This document shows, one piece after another, positions 23,021-35,019 of a stretch of 64,000 nucleotides of DNA. This stretch comes from Gentiana macrophylla (taxonomy: Eukaryota; Streptophyta; Magnoliopsida; Gentianales; Gentianaceae). Location of the stretch: assembly GCA_026214975.1 (NCBI GenBank), contig CM047817.1, positions 61,412,407 to 61,476,406 of the forward strand, read 5' to 3'. Numbering within the stretch: position 1 is the first letter of the stretch; every line of letters begins with the position of its first letter. The notes beneath the pieces were generated by a model. That model was not told the DNA's origin, searched no databases, and saw only the letters and a list, made by a program, of their open reading frames with translations. The position numbers and the translations under genes are program-made.

Positions 23021-26000
23021 ATGGCGGATAAATGAGATGTTCATATTGGTACAAGCCAAAGTGTTAGAGGCTTTGTTACTGATGCTCACAAGACAGATTT
23101 AGCTAACAACATTGGTAGAAGAATATGGAGATATGAAGGACTGGAGGACGTTTTAAATCTGAAATTGGACAACATCTCATACACTAATGTTGTTAATTTC
23201 TGGAAGAACATAGTGATAAAGGATGATACAGAGGCATTTACAACCACTGTAAATGCTCAGCAGATTCAAATCACTTCAAATCTGCTGAAGGAAGTATTCG
23301 GATTTGGACCTGGAAATGGTGCTCCCACAAATCATGAATCTATGCAGCTAGCAAGACTGGACTTTTATTGATTCAATAAAGACAAACAAGTCCATACCAT
23401 TAATACTGAATATCAATGTGAAGCATATCAGATTGGAGTACAACCTACTGAGCAAGATAATTGCCAAGAACATTTTTGGATTTAGTGGAAGTCTTGATAC
23501 TCTCTCTGGACCGAAGATTGACATGCTGATAATCATATGCAAGAGTATGAGATTTGATTGGGCATGATTCTTTGTTCAATATATGTAGAAGGTAGTGACT
23601 GAGATTAGAGATAGAACAAGGAAGTCCAAGACCAAACCTTTGGGTTTGATGATACAGGCCCTGCTGACCCACTTGAAGATTGCTGATGTTGTACCTGCAA
23701 AGATCAACAAGTCTAGATATAAACCAGAAATAAATGATCCTATTCCTGTCTTGGATGATGATGATGAAGATGATGAGGCAACTGAAAGTGATAATGATGG
23801 AGATGGTAATGATGGTGGTGGACAAGTTAAGCAAGTTACACAACCTGCTGCATCTAAGAAGGCTGCTGATAAAAGAAAGGCTAGTGATACAAGAAAGATC
23901 ACTGAGCTTTTAAAGCCTAAGAAGACAAGGCAGCAATCAGTAGGCACTACTGAGTCTACTGAGGTTCCAATTGATGTTGAGGCTTCTGAGCCTACTGTAT
24001 TTACAAGGAAGAAAACCACTGCTGAGATTTTGAAAGAACAACTAAAAGAAGATAGAAGAAAGAGGAAAGCTGCTAAAATTGAAGAACAACCTGCAAAAAG
24101 AAGGAAACAGGTTGCAAAGAAGTGAGTTAATGGTAAAGGCAAAGAGTTAAAGGTATTGGAGGACCAAAGGGAAGTAGAAGAAGTTGCTGTTGAGCCTATT
24201 GAGGATGCTAATGTTGTTGTTGAGCAGCAGATTGAAGAACCACAGCACACTGCTGTACCTGACCCTGCTGTGGAAATTGTTGAACCTGTTCAAGACCCTG
24301 CAGTGGATGCTACAACTCAGTGGGGAGAACAAATTGTTACAGACCCTACTGATGTGCATATAAGTCAGGCGGAACCTAGTGTGGAACAGTTGGAGGTAGT
24401 AGGGACAAATGTACAACCTGATGAACCTACTGACCTATTTGTATCTGCAATAGATACATTGACTCACCTTGTTGAAGCCTTTGGGGGACAAAAAGCTGAG
24501 AAATCTGCCTCAAGAAGGCCCACAATGCCTTTTGAGAGAAAATAAAAGAAGTCCAAGAAAGAAAAAGTAGATCCCAACCTCAAGAAAATTGAAGATTACT
24601 TAGCTTGGAAGTTTGGTTTCTACAAGAGACAAAAACCAAATGCAGAACCAATGACCGATTTTGAAGAATGGTCATTCAACCAGTTAGGAGTGGAGAGCTT
24701 ACTTGGATTGATGGATACATCTGAACTACAAGTAAGGCTGTTGGATATTGTTGAAAGGGAAAAGCAAAGAGGAAGCATTTTATTCAGAGAACCACAGGAT
24801 GCACCTGACAATGATGATTCATCATCCTCTGATTTTGATGATGATCACCCTTCCTTTCCTGGCCAATCTGGTGGCACTGCATTAGAAAGATCTATTGAGG
24901 ATGTAGGACAGGGATCTAAAGACACAACAGCAGATTACTCTGCTAATGATGGCAAGTCTGCTGAGGGCCAGCAAACTGATCATATGGATGAAGACATGAA
25001 GGATATGACTATGGATGATACAGAATCTCTAATTAATGATGGGATAACTCTTGGATATAACAGGCTGATCAGTATGTCTGACACCTTATTGGTTGTCGAG
25101 TCTGATGTAAATTATGAGGATCAGCAGACTGACTTGCTAAATGAAGAGCTTGGGAATGTTTTCAGTGAAGATTTGGCAGTACAACTTGCTGTAGAATATC
25201 TACTGTTTTTTATGTTGTTATATTTGAAGAAGCTGATACAAGTTCAGAGGACTCAGCTTAGTATCAGGAGTGGTTTGACACTCAAGAAACCTTATCTCAA
25301 GCTGCTGATATCTTATAGAAGGTTGTTGATGCTAGAGGAGTTTTAGAGGAAAACTTGGCTGTGTTACCTCATGTTTTTGTTGAAGAGGTGGTTCAGGCTG
25401 CTGAGTTACAAACAACACCTGCATACAGGTTTGAACAGAGGGTCCTAATCAATGAGGAACAAACAGTGTTGGGACAAAGGTTGGAACTGTTGATGGGATT
25501 GGAGGAATCCCCTGCACATTCTGAAGAGACTGTTGTAGAACAGGTTGCTGAAGAACATGTTATTACAGTGTAGGCTACTAAAGTCAAGGCTACTGAAGTC
25601 AAGGCTACTGAAGGTAAGGATAGTCAGCAGACTGTTGTTGATGAGGATGAACAGTTGTTGGACTATGACTTTAGTGATGAGGAATTCCAAATGCCTGAGG
25701 AAGAACAAGTTGCTGATGAGCCTCAACAGGCACATGTACCAATTTTTGAGGAGGCACATGATTTGGAACCTCAACCTGCACAAGATCCTATTTTGGAAGA
25801 GATTTTTGGAGATGTGATTGAGGAGGGTCCTGAACCTACTGAATGGGACAGGACAAGAGCCATGGTTGTCAGCATACCAAGGGAAAACTATAATGTTGAA
25901 GAGCCTCGCTTGATGATTTTCTTTGGACAAATGTTTGGAGGTATGGTGCAAGTGCTGATGCAAAGATAGGTTTTGGAAGAGTTGAGAGCTGTAAGGACCG

Positions 26001-26995
26001 ATATTGAACAGTTAAAGACAAAACTGAATAGACAAGAACAGAGATTTGAAGATTTGATGAATCTTGTGGAGAACAGAGGAAGAACTACTGAGACAGTTGC
26101 TTCCAACATTACATCTGCTCACTTTGCCATAAATGAATTAATTAGAGATGTAAGAGGTATCAAGACCACCACAACAAGCAAAGACAAGCATTTGACTGAA
26201 CAACTTGACTCTTTACACAAAAAGTTGGACAAGCTTGCTGAGGCACCCAAGCCTGCAGTGGTACCTCAACCTGCTGAAGCACCTCAACCTGTTGTCCTTG
26301 ATCCTAAGGTTACTGAGAGGATCACTCTGCTGGAACAAACAATTGAAGAAAGAATCACTGCAGTTGACATAAGAACTGAGATAATGGAAGGTCAACTTGC
26401 AAACTTAGTGATTACACAAGAAAGTGTTCATGGTCTACTGTCCCGGTTTGTTGATGATGTCAATAAGGGGGAAGAGGGCCTTACAGCAGAAGCAAAGGAA
26501 GCTACAAGGAATTTTGCAAAGAAGAAGTGGGAGGAAGAAATAAATGAGTTCCGGAAACCTGCACCTGGAAGAGTTCAGATGACTGATGACCTCCTGAAGG
26601 AATACAAAAAGCTATATTATGGAAAGAAAAGACCCTATCATGACATGGTATTTCAGGAAGGACTCAACTCCTTTTTGGGATTAAAACTTTGGGAAACAAG
26701 GGTCAAGGCAGTGAGAGCTTCTTTTAGAGGTGGAAGAGGAGGAAGAGGTGGAAGAGGTCAAAGACTGGGAGTTCAGTCAGCAAGGGATTCACTGGATGAA
26801 TTCAAACACTTCTACATGGGACAAGGCTTTAATGTTCATAATATAAGATTAACTCTACCAGAAGCCTGTAAATGGTGGAAACAACAGAATCATTGGGTGG
26901 ACTTTTCCACAATTGAAAACCAATGGGTGCTGGATATTATCAAAGAAATCAGAGAGTTCTATGAGAAGAAAGAACAAGACAAAGACAGAAACTAG
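23021..26995 (+). pseudogene. S1 ORF3: long extra ORF downstream of pol (Sirevirus env-like position)
   Basis: About 1300 codons after pol, starting ATGGCGGATAAA at 23021 (a TGA follows at codon 5). Frames continue to 26995 through several stops and shifts (main open parts 23165-23371, 23595-24125, 24156-24545, 24651-25346, 25655-25969, 25973-26995). The N-terminal part has a tryptophan-centred block (NVVNFWKN ... ITSNLL) shared with S3 ORF3. The middle is acidic and repeats Pro-Ala/Val-Glu. The last part has heptad-like charged helices, an RGG box (RGGRGGRGGRG near 26725) and a Lys/Arg/Asp-rich end. No signal peptide or membrane segment is evident, so 'env' is positional only. Function unknown. 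Confidence 0.75.
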
Positions 26996-27146
26996 ATCAG
27001 CACACTTACACTACATGTTTTACTTTGCTGATTCTAGGTTGTAATAATGTTGAACAAATACAATTTTAATGAAATATGACTGAATTTGTTCTGTTTGTGT
27101 TCTTATCTTTTTGCTTTGCTGTAATGAGGGTATTGGCATCATCACT

Positions 27147-27160
27147 AAAAATGGGGAAAT
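27147..27160 (+). promoter_or_regulatory. S1 polypurine tract
   Basis: AAAAATGGGGAAAT directly before the 3' LTR start TGTTGGACAT. The upstream phrase TTGGCATCATCA also precedes the S3 purine tract (35001-35012 region), so the position is conserved between both elements. Confidence 0.85.
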
Positions 27161-29069
27161 TGTTGGACATATTTTAAGTTTTAATGATGAGTGCAGACTA
27201 GCTGTTATAGAGCAAAGGCAAAAAAGGATGTCTAGATCAAATGTATAGGTTTATTAGAGTTTGATCTTTGTATAGGTTTGATCAAACAAACATTGTAATT
27301 AGGTCAACTGACTGTATCAACAGACCTGTCTAGATCAGTAGTGTAACTAGGTCATTAGAGTGTCTAGGTGTTGAGTATTTTATGGTTCTAAGTTATAAGT
27401 TGATTAATTTTCAAAAGTAACATCTCATTTTGTTAAAGCTTTTATAAGTACTCTATATCATATATGTTATTTAAAGCTTTATATAACACTTTTATATGAC
27501 AATCTCTGTTATTATTGCTTTAATTATTATACGTCACACTAATGACCATGAAGTCTTAGACTTACATCATATGACACCATCTTTGTGGTTATATTTTCTT
27601 TTTGCAGGTTTTAATTAGTTAAATTAATTAATTAATCATCTATATGATTAATTGTTTGTTTAATTAATTAATTGTGTCACATTTTTTTTGCTGGACTATA
27701 TTTTACTCCACCTGAGCCCTTTTACTAAAATACCTTCGGCCCCTTTTTGTTTCTATCCAAATAAAACAAATTTTCTCCTCAACCTTAATTTACTTTTTTT
27801 TCATTCCCTTTTTGTCCCCAAATTATTCAGAAACCTCTCCTCTCGTATAACCTCCCAGCCGCTCCTCTCCTTCAATGCGTATCTGTTCTAATCCTAGAAA
27901 ATCCGTTCTTCTGTTTCATCCCCTTGCTATCTCGGGTATCATCGGATACTCAATGCTCGTTTTGGTGTTGATATGTTCTCGTCTAGCTTACTGAAACGTG
28001 AAAAGCTATGGCTTTCCTTTTCTACTCTGATTCGAAATGAAAAACGGTGAAATCTCCCTATTTATGTTTCAATTTCTTTCTTTTAATTTGTTTCATATAT
28101 CTGCACTAAATGTTCGATTTTATGCAGATTTTGTATAAGGACTGAAATCTGCCTCGAATCTAAGGTCAATTGTGCTGTAAAAGGAAATGAATCGGGGATT
28201 TCATCACCCCGATTCCACGTTGATACGATTGAAGATGAAAGACTCTAACTTTCCAGCTCTGTGCATTCAGCATGTGATAATTCCGAGCAAATGGAAGGTC
28301 AAATCGACTGCATTTAATCAGGTCGTATCCTTTCCGATTTAAAGTTCATATCTTGATATTATTCCTGATTTAGAATTGTTTATCTGCCTGATTTTGTGTC
28401 TGATTTAGGGTATGGACCGTTCGGGAAAGCTAAGACTGAATTTAGCACCAATTCAGTCCTGGTTCACTGAAAATTGAAGTGGTGCTGGTTCAGTGCCTGG
28501 TGGTACTCTTTTCAATGACTCAGTATCAACAAACCGGTGAATCTCTACCCGGTTTGCTCAGGTATAATGGCTTGACCCTTATGGTGTGTACGGTTAGGTT
28601 TTTGACTGAGGGTCTTACACCCTAGGAAGTCAAGGGTCGAGTCAATGCTGAGGGTAGTGACCCAATGATGGCTAAATAACTCAGTTAATCCAATGTTGGT
28701 TGGCATCATAGCCTTCAGTGGTTTAACTCTGAGTTAACCCTTGGTTCAATTAAGGTAAGAATGCATTCTATGCAATTGAACCAGGTCTCGGGTGCCATAC
28801 ACTGTGCTATTAGAACTAAGTCAAAAGAAATCAGTGGGTTTAAAGTTGATTTGCGTGGTTAACCAATTTGGTAAGGTTCATTGTTTGACATCACTCTCTC
28901 TCTCGTGTGCCTAACGGCCCTCCTTTAGAGAGTATGTTTAACACTTTGAACCAAGGAGGGACTCGGGTAACCATGGCTGGAAAAATCACTATATTGATTG
29001 CATCGGATTTTCAGGATTTCTTTTGATTGTGTTCACACAAACCTTTGAGGTTCAAGCTATACCTCAAGG

Positions 29070-29080
29070 CTATAAATAGC
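29070..29080 (+). promoter_or_regulatory. S1 LTR TATA box
   Basis: CTATAAATAGC, roughly 1.6 kb before the LTR end. The sequence after it (AACTAGGATTGC and on) would be the start of the element transcript. Equivalent boxes occur in every LTR of this window. Confidence 0.7.
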
Positions 29081-30629
29081 CAGTCACATTAACTAGGATT
29101 GCAAAAACTCAGAATCACATTCTTGAGCAATCCTACATTCCATAATCACTTAAGATTTCTCCTTTTTGGTGTCTTGTTTTGAACTGAAGTTGGAGTGTAA
29201 TTCTGGTCTTGGCTATTGAGAAGTAAGGTTCTGATCAATAGCTTTGACAGAGTGTTGAATTGAGGTTTCAGTGTTCCTTGTGTCTAAGTAACACTTTAAC
29301 TCAATTGCTTTTCAATTTCTGTGTTTTATGTGAATTGTGATTGCCTAGATTCGCTTGATAGTAGTCTTGTTTGATACTAGTCTTGCTTGTGGTAGTTCTG
29401 TGTTGGTTCTGAGTTTTGAAGTCTTGATTTTGGACATTGACCATCTTCAGACAGATTACGGGTCACAAGGTTGCTTGGTCTGAAGTGCCAAGGCATCCTG
29501 CCCAGTGAGGCTTCTGTGGACTATTTTCTGACTGCTCAAGAAGGATCAATATCCTTAAGTCTAGACCTCTGATTTCAGACTGAAGTCTAATTTTGATTCA
29601 GGTCTGTTTGGTTTTGCTGTGTTTTGTTTTTGATCCCATAAATTGTCGGTCTGTTTGATTATCAAATTGTGAACACCCCTTGCCTGTTATCTTTTTGAGT
29701 CTGCAAGTCTGTTTTTAATATTGTTGAATCTTGTGTTGCACCTGCTGACTTGCTCTCTTATTGCCTGCTGAACTTGTCTTGAACAACTTGTAATAGCATA
29801 GGTCCTAGACTTCTTAAGTTGGCTGAATCTGTAATTCAGCATCTGTGACATTAGTCTTGATATCCAGTTTATTGGACAGGATTATCACCTCTATTGTTAG
29901 CTGAATATTCAAGCCATTACCCTGTTATTCTAATTCTTGTAATATCTTAAGTCTGCTGCATTTCTGTAACAGTTTAGTATCCTGCTGCATTTGTTCTATT
30001 TTATAATTAGTATTATGCACTATTGAACCTGAATATATTGTGAGGTGCCTGTTCATTCATTAAGTGCAGTGTTGTTCTTGCTGAACATTTGTTGTAATAA
30101 ATCTAATCCTGAATTTTGAGACTGCATTGTTTATGTTAATACATCAAGTTCAGGTTGTTTTGTTAAGGTGTTAATTCAGCTTGTCATAAAGTTTTTTGTT
30201 TTGGTTCAGATAACTTTATTTATATATATATTGACCTGCATTGTGAATTTGTGATCTTATTACTTTATTATAAATTGATCTTCTTGAGTTCATAATAAAA
30301 GGAATTTGCACCAACCCCTTTTTGTGACGTTTGTTTTGTCACCTAAAGTCTAAGCAATTTGTTTTATTTGATAATCTGATCTTGGATATCAAGCTGTGTT
30401 TTATTCTTAATTAAATCTTATCAATATAACCTGCACAGTGTATATGTTGATATCACCCCTTTCTGTCTTGATCTATTTTGCGAGAGTGTTTCATCATATT
30501 GATCACACATAAAATAATCTCTTGATCACTAAGGTTTTATAACACAAGCAAATAACCGACTAAGTTAGCTTCCGCCTTAGTTGTTTAGTACTTGTGTTGA
30601 ATTATCGAAAAAGAGTTTATAAATTGGTC

Positions 30630-30659
30630 AACACTCTATTCACCCCCCTCTAGAGTGTT
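30630..30659 (+). other. C-loop hairpin near S1 LTR 3' end
   Basis: Stem AACACTCTA (30630-30638) pairs perfectly with TAGAGTGTT (30651-30659) around loop TTCACCCCCCTC, 25 bases before the LTR end. Equivalent hairpins with other stem sequences lie at 32103-32140, 36252-36288 and, on the minus strand, 41070-41107. Confidence 0.85.
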
Positions 30660-30689
30660 TATTTGCGCCATTATCGATCCAACACTAGG

Positions 30690-32165
30690 ATCCTGCTAAA
30701 GACTAAAGGTTGAGGGTACAAACTCAGTTATTGAAGGCTAAGGGATCAAACTTAGCATTTAAAGTCAAGGATATGAAATCGGAATTTAGGGAAGTCTGTG
30801 ATGACCTAAACTGATTACATATACCTTGTATACAAGGTCTAAGTTCCATATGTTAAGTGGTGATTGGAACTTAGTTATGTTCAAAATGGTGTACTCTAAC
30901 TTCACAATAAAAAGTTAGATGAGAAGAAGTCAGTTGATGTGTTGTTAAAACACAGCAGACTTAAACTTGCTGAGAAATGTGTATTTCAACAGGCTATTAT
31001 ACTTCAGATATTTGCTGAGTATTTTTCTCGATTTAATCAAGGGTTACATTGGAAGATTACAAAGATAAGGATGGATTACAAGCCTTGATATTGTCAACAA
31101 ATCAATGGCCAAGATAAAAAGAACGTTGGAAAGTTTCAGAGGATTAACCAATAGACATAAGTCAAAGGGTGACCGGTCAAACCGACAAAAAGCTAATCGG
31201 CGATTGTCGATTTTATGTCTTGAGACAGAAAGCAAGTCAAGATGGAGACAAATCTGAAACGGCTATGTTTGAAATTCAAACATAAGTCACAGGATTCTCA
31301 CCTATAAATAGAAGAATCCTGATTCAGATATAGGGATGAAAAGTGATGAAAAACAAATAATCTACTCAAAGCTATCAAGTTTCTAATCAAGAAAATCACC
31401 CTACTGACATACACAGTAACTTTAATCTGATCGATCAAAAATATCTTGGTGTAACCTTCTATCAAGTTACATCAAGTATACACACTTGAAGACATCAAGT
31501 CTCTTGATCATTTCATCCCGATCAAGTCGCTAAATGTTGAATCATTTACGATTCAAACTTTCTTTTACAAGAAAACTCTTGAAGACAGAGAAGCACTTAG
31601 GTGTCAAGAATCGTTGTTTGTGGTGGAGGCGGTGAAGAGGCAATCCTACCTACCTTCAGGACCAGTGGAATACTTTGGAGCAAACAATCCTACTGTTTCA
31701 AATATTACATTTGTGAAGCCATAGTTATTGGTAAAGGATGATGATCGCTTAGGGATTTTGTAACTACAACCTCAAAGATCTCTAGTGAATTTCCTCCAAC
31801 ATCATCGGAGAAGAGTGGACTGACATGATTACACCACCTGGAACCACTATAAGAATTGCCTACTTACTTTCTGCATTTAGTATACTGATCACATCAACCT
31901 ACTGAAACTAGCTACTGAATCACACACTTACACTACTGAGTATCTAATACTTAGTATCATTATTTTAACAACAAGTAATAAGGCTTTAACTAAATATATT
32001 CCGCTACAACAAATCAGTAATATCAATCGTCGTCGAGACTCACTGAGCAAATCGATGAAGCTCTTGCATTGCTAAGTTTGTTAACTCCAAAAGTTTTAAG
32101 TGTTAAGTTTATTCACCCCCCCCCCCCCCTCTAAACTTAACCAAAGCCTTTTCAAGGGACCAACA
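30690..32165 (+). repeat. Sirevirus-type LTR (right part), split on its left by S1
   Basis: It resembles the S3 LTR in U3 (shared GGGAAGTCTGTGATGACC at 30794 and 35163) and carries a TATA box CTATAAATAG at 31302-31311, a hairpin with a run of 14 C at 32103-32140 and the end GGGACCAACA at 32165. Its first about 90 bases are missing because S1 inserted there; they would lie left of the window. At 32166 the RNase H of S3 resumes, so this LTR (solo LTR or end of a full element) inserted into S3. Confidence 0.8.
32103..32140 (+). other. C-loop hairpin near LTR 3' end (second)
   Basis: Stem TTAAGTTTA (32103-32111) and TAAACTTAA (32132-32140) around a 20-base loop that starts TTCACC and ends CTC with 14 C in a row, 25 bases before the LTR end. 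Confidence 0.85.
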
Positions 32166-32167
32166 AT

Positions 32168-32326
32168 GTAAGACATCATTTCATCAGAGATCATGTAGAG
32201 AAAGGAGATGTTATCTTGAGATACATACCTATAGAAGATCAACTGGCTGATATCTTCACAAAACCACTCAGTCACGAAAGATTTTGCAAGTTAAGAACTG
32301 AGTTGGGTATGATTGAAATTGACTAA
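32168..32326 (+). pseudogene. S3 RNase H C-terminal end
   Basis: 52 in-frame codons with the conserved Copia end: HHFIRDHVEKGD, IPIEDQLADIFTKPL and FCKLRTELGM, then TAA at 32324. This is the same block that ends the S1 pol, clearly homologous. The upstream part was separated by the LTR insertion at 32165. Bases ATGTA (32166-32170) straddle the joint and may be the target duplication. Confidence 0.9.
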
Positions 32327-32942
32327 GTAAGAAGGAGCAGCTAACTGGAGTAATTAGTAGAGTGACTTCACCAGCTGACTGAACCTTTACCATTTTGGGT
32401 GCGCTCACTTGGCAGGTAAGGCACTAGTAACTAGCGAAGTCAACTTCACTTGTTAGGAACAGCTTTATATCTGACTCAATGAATAAGTCACTACACGGAT
32501 TAGTGACGGCGATCACTTCACCGCTAAATAATTTGGAGAAAACAGCGGAGTGGAGTGTTAACAAAATCAGTTTTATACATGTGGAAAATCAGAGAATTTA
32601 TGGAGAATTATTTTTTGAAGATTACCCACGTGGATGTTTTTTTTAATCGTGGAGGTTAATTTTTTAATGATGGAATGATGGCAACGCCTCGATTCCTAGG
32701 ATTTATCATTACATACCTCAATCATCTCCCCCACTACACTCAAATACCGTGATTTATATACACAATCACGCCATTACTCCACAAAATCCTTCCATATTCA
32801 CCACGCTCACACTATCAAAAATTCTCCTATATAAACAACACTTAGAGTGTTTTCAAAAATTTCTACGAAATCCTTGCATTCTATAAACCCTATTTCCTCT
32901 GAAAAATCGAAGCCTTTCTTCTCTCAAATCCCACCTAAAGCA

Positions 32943-34861
32943 ATGGAATCATCATCTTCAGTTCAAAAATCAAGCCACACTTTGAAAGATCGATCATTAC
33001 TAGATCATTCTTCCAACCTGAGCACTATCTAACTTTGTGCAACTATGATCCCTAAGCACAAAGACTGGCCGATGGATGCAAAAATCTGGTGCTGATGACC
33101 TTCTTAAATCCTCCAATCTCTGGAATATTCTATGAGAACATAATCGCCTTTTGGAAAAACACGAAGTTCATACCCAATGAGAAGAAGGGTAACCCAGATT
33201 GTATTGTCAGCAACATGTTTCGACGAGAACTGGTTATCACCCCAGGTCTCCTCTATAGATGCCTCAATCTCTTAAGCACTGGCCAGTAGATGTCAAGAGG
33301 AAATCGACATCAACGCTTTTTGGGATGAGATAGCCAAGAATCCAAGACAGGGAGGTAAGAAACTGAAATTTTCTAGATCCATACTCAAACAACCTTTTGC
33401 CGACTTTGCTCCCTTGGTCACCAAGAATATTGAAGGAAAGAAGGGTTCTATGGAGAACATGACCGAGGTCAGAATCAGACTGATGGCTATTATTTATCAA
33501 GGCCTTCAATTCAACTGGTCGTTGTGCATCTTCAAAAGATTAAAGGAACATCTCTAAAGAGAGATTGATCTGGGAATCCTGGCAGCAAATAGAGGCCAAT
33601 AGAAGCAAGCTATCTTCTGGGAGAGGAAATCATATGGGATTCCTCTTCAGTTTTTATTTGATCAAGTCAAAGTGCAACCTATTCAATTGCACAAATCGCA
33701 TCAGGCCAAGGTAATGTCTACCTATGTTAAGCCATCCCAGAAACCACAACCTACATCAGGAAGGAAGAGAAAGCAACCTGCAAGCAGCAGTTCAGGGATT
33801 GGAAGACGGACCAGATCCGATACAGCAAAAGTTCAACACAGGAGTCCACCCAGCAATAAGGATAGACCCCTTGTGATCAGTGATGGCGAAGAAACCCAAG
33901 AAGAAGAACTCTAACTGGAAGAAGGTGAGGAAGGATATTATCTCACCCTTTCAGATGAAGATGAGAAGAAGGAAAGTGATCATCCAAGTGATGATCAAGA
34001 CAAAAATGAAGTTTTTGATGACGATTTAATGCTCCAAGAAGTGTTTATAAGGAGCAAAAGCAATGATCAACGACGGCTGAGTGAAGCAACCGATTAAACA
34101 CACTCAGCTGGTTCTGTAAGATCCCCCAGCTGTGAACAAGGAGGAATGCCAGTAGATGATGTTGTAACTCCAGTACATAGAAATGCAGAGCCGTCCTCAA
34201 CAGGACATGGAAATGAAAGACATCCCCCTCAATCTCAAACTGATCATGAGATTGAAGAAAAATTAGAAGAAAAAGAAGAAGAAGAAGAAGAAAAAGAAGA
34301 AGAGGAGGAACCAGCTGAGACATCTACACCAGCAGAAGAAGATCCAAACAAACCTTTTAATCTGGATGTCAATCCCCTGATTGTGGATATAGAAAGGCAG
34401 AATCTGAGCAGAGAAAATCTCAACACTGTTTTGAGAAGCAGATATTTATCCATAGACCACAAAATTGAGACCTTGATCAGTCATATCAAGTTCCAAGATG
34501 CAGTGATAGAGAGACATGGAGATATGCTATGCCAGCTATCATATCTCATCCCCAACCATGTCCAAGCAAACTTGGAATTTTTAGCAGGTGTTTGGGATAC
34601 CAAGCTCAACCCCATGGTTGACACAATGAATGAAAACACTGCAAAGATTCAATCTATTGAAGCCCACTTGGATGAATCCATCACGCAACTTGATCACCGG
34701 GCTCAGATTTCTGAAGCAACAAATAAGATTCTGGAAGATTAGTTTGATGCTACCAAAAGGGGGAAGGTAGCAGTAAGCCTGAAAGCTCCAAAGGCAAGGG
34801 AAGCTCAACAGGAAAGGGCAAGGGCAAGGGCAAGGGCATCAGGTTTGAAGAGAAGAAGTAG
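32943..34861 (+). pseudogene. S3 ORF3 (extra ORF downstream of pol), broken
   Basis: It starts MESSSSVQ at 32943 and is broken at 33029 and many later points. The block YENIIAFWKN with VITPGLLYRCL (33130-33270) parallels the S1 ORF3 block with the same Trp-Lys-Asn core. It continues with a basic region (GRKRKQPASSSS near 33750), an acidic run of Glu/Lys (34250-34350), a helical stretch (34440-34740), and a Gly-Lys repeat (GKGKGKGKG, 34815-34840) in another frame, ending TAG at 34859-34861. The S1 protein ends in an RGG box instead, so both close with a basic Gly-rich tail. Role unknown; possibly nucleic-acid binding. Confidence 0.7.
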
Positions 34862-35007
34862 CTTTATAATAACTCATGCCTTTGAATAATTTTGAATGAA
34901 TCTTTATCGCCCTTTATGGATGAACAAAACTGTTGAGTTTTATTCTCTTATTAATTGAAAAACATGTTTACTTATGTTCAGGATTATGAGGGTTTTGGCA
35001 TCATCAT

Positions 35008-35019
35008 AAAGGAGGAAAT
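35008..35019 (+). promoter_or_regulatory. S3 polypurine tract
   Basis: AAAGGAGGAAAT directly precedes the LTR start TGTTAGAAACA; TTGGCATCATCA just upstream is shared with S1. Confidence 0.85.

Larger units (their letters stand above)
1..30684 (+). mobile_element. S1: Sirevirus-type Copia retrotransposon, 5' end outside window, interrupted by element A
   Basis: Order seen on + strand: gag with zinc knuckles, protease, GAG pre-integrase/integrase, [17.7-kb insertion], reverse transcriptase, RNase H, a long extra ORF, a purine tract, and one 3' LTR at 27161-30684. Integrase before RT defines Copia; an extra ORF downstream of pol fits the Sirevirus/Maximus lineage. The coding frame resumes at 20747 exactly where element A left it at 3016, so both parts are one element. 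The 5' LTR and start of gag lie left of the window. Bases 30685-30689 (CTAGG) should be the right copy of its target duplication; the left copy is not visible. Many stops and frameshifts make it non-functional. Confidence 0.88.
27161..30684 (+). repeat. S1 3' LTR, unusually long (3524 bp)
   Basis: Starts TGTTGGACATATTTTAAG after the purine tract and ends ATCGATCCAACA, followed by CTAGG. A TATA box CTATAAATAGC lies at 29070-29080 and a C-loop hairpin at 30630-30659. The other Sirevirus-type LTRs here are about 1.3-1.7 kb. The extra length is mainly 27600-28560: AT-rich TTAATTAA clusters, a pyrimidine-rich stretch (27700-27890) and a plain GC-balanced part. An insertion or captured host sequence in U3 is possible, but I found no duplication to prove it. 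The small frame 27688-27891 has no recognised product. Confidence 0.75.

Noticed and set aside
23576..24250. 224-codon minus-strand frame rich in Ser/Leu
   Set aside because: Antisense to the acidic, Lys-rich part of S1 ORF3; composition follows from the other strand.
32116..32129. C run and tandem repeats considered as CRISPR-like or origin signals
   Set aside because: There is no repeat-spacer structure and the context is eukaryotic LTR DNA.
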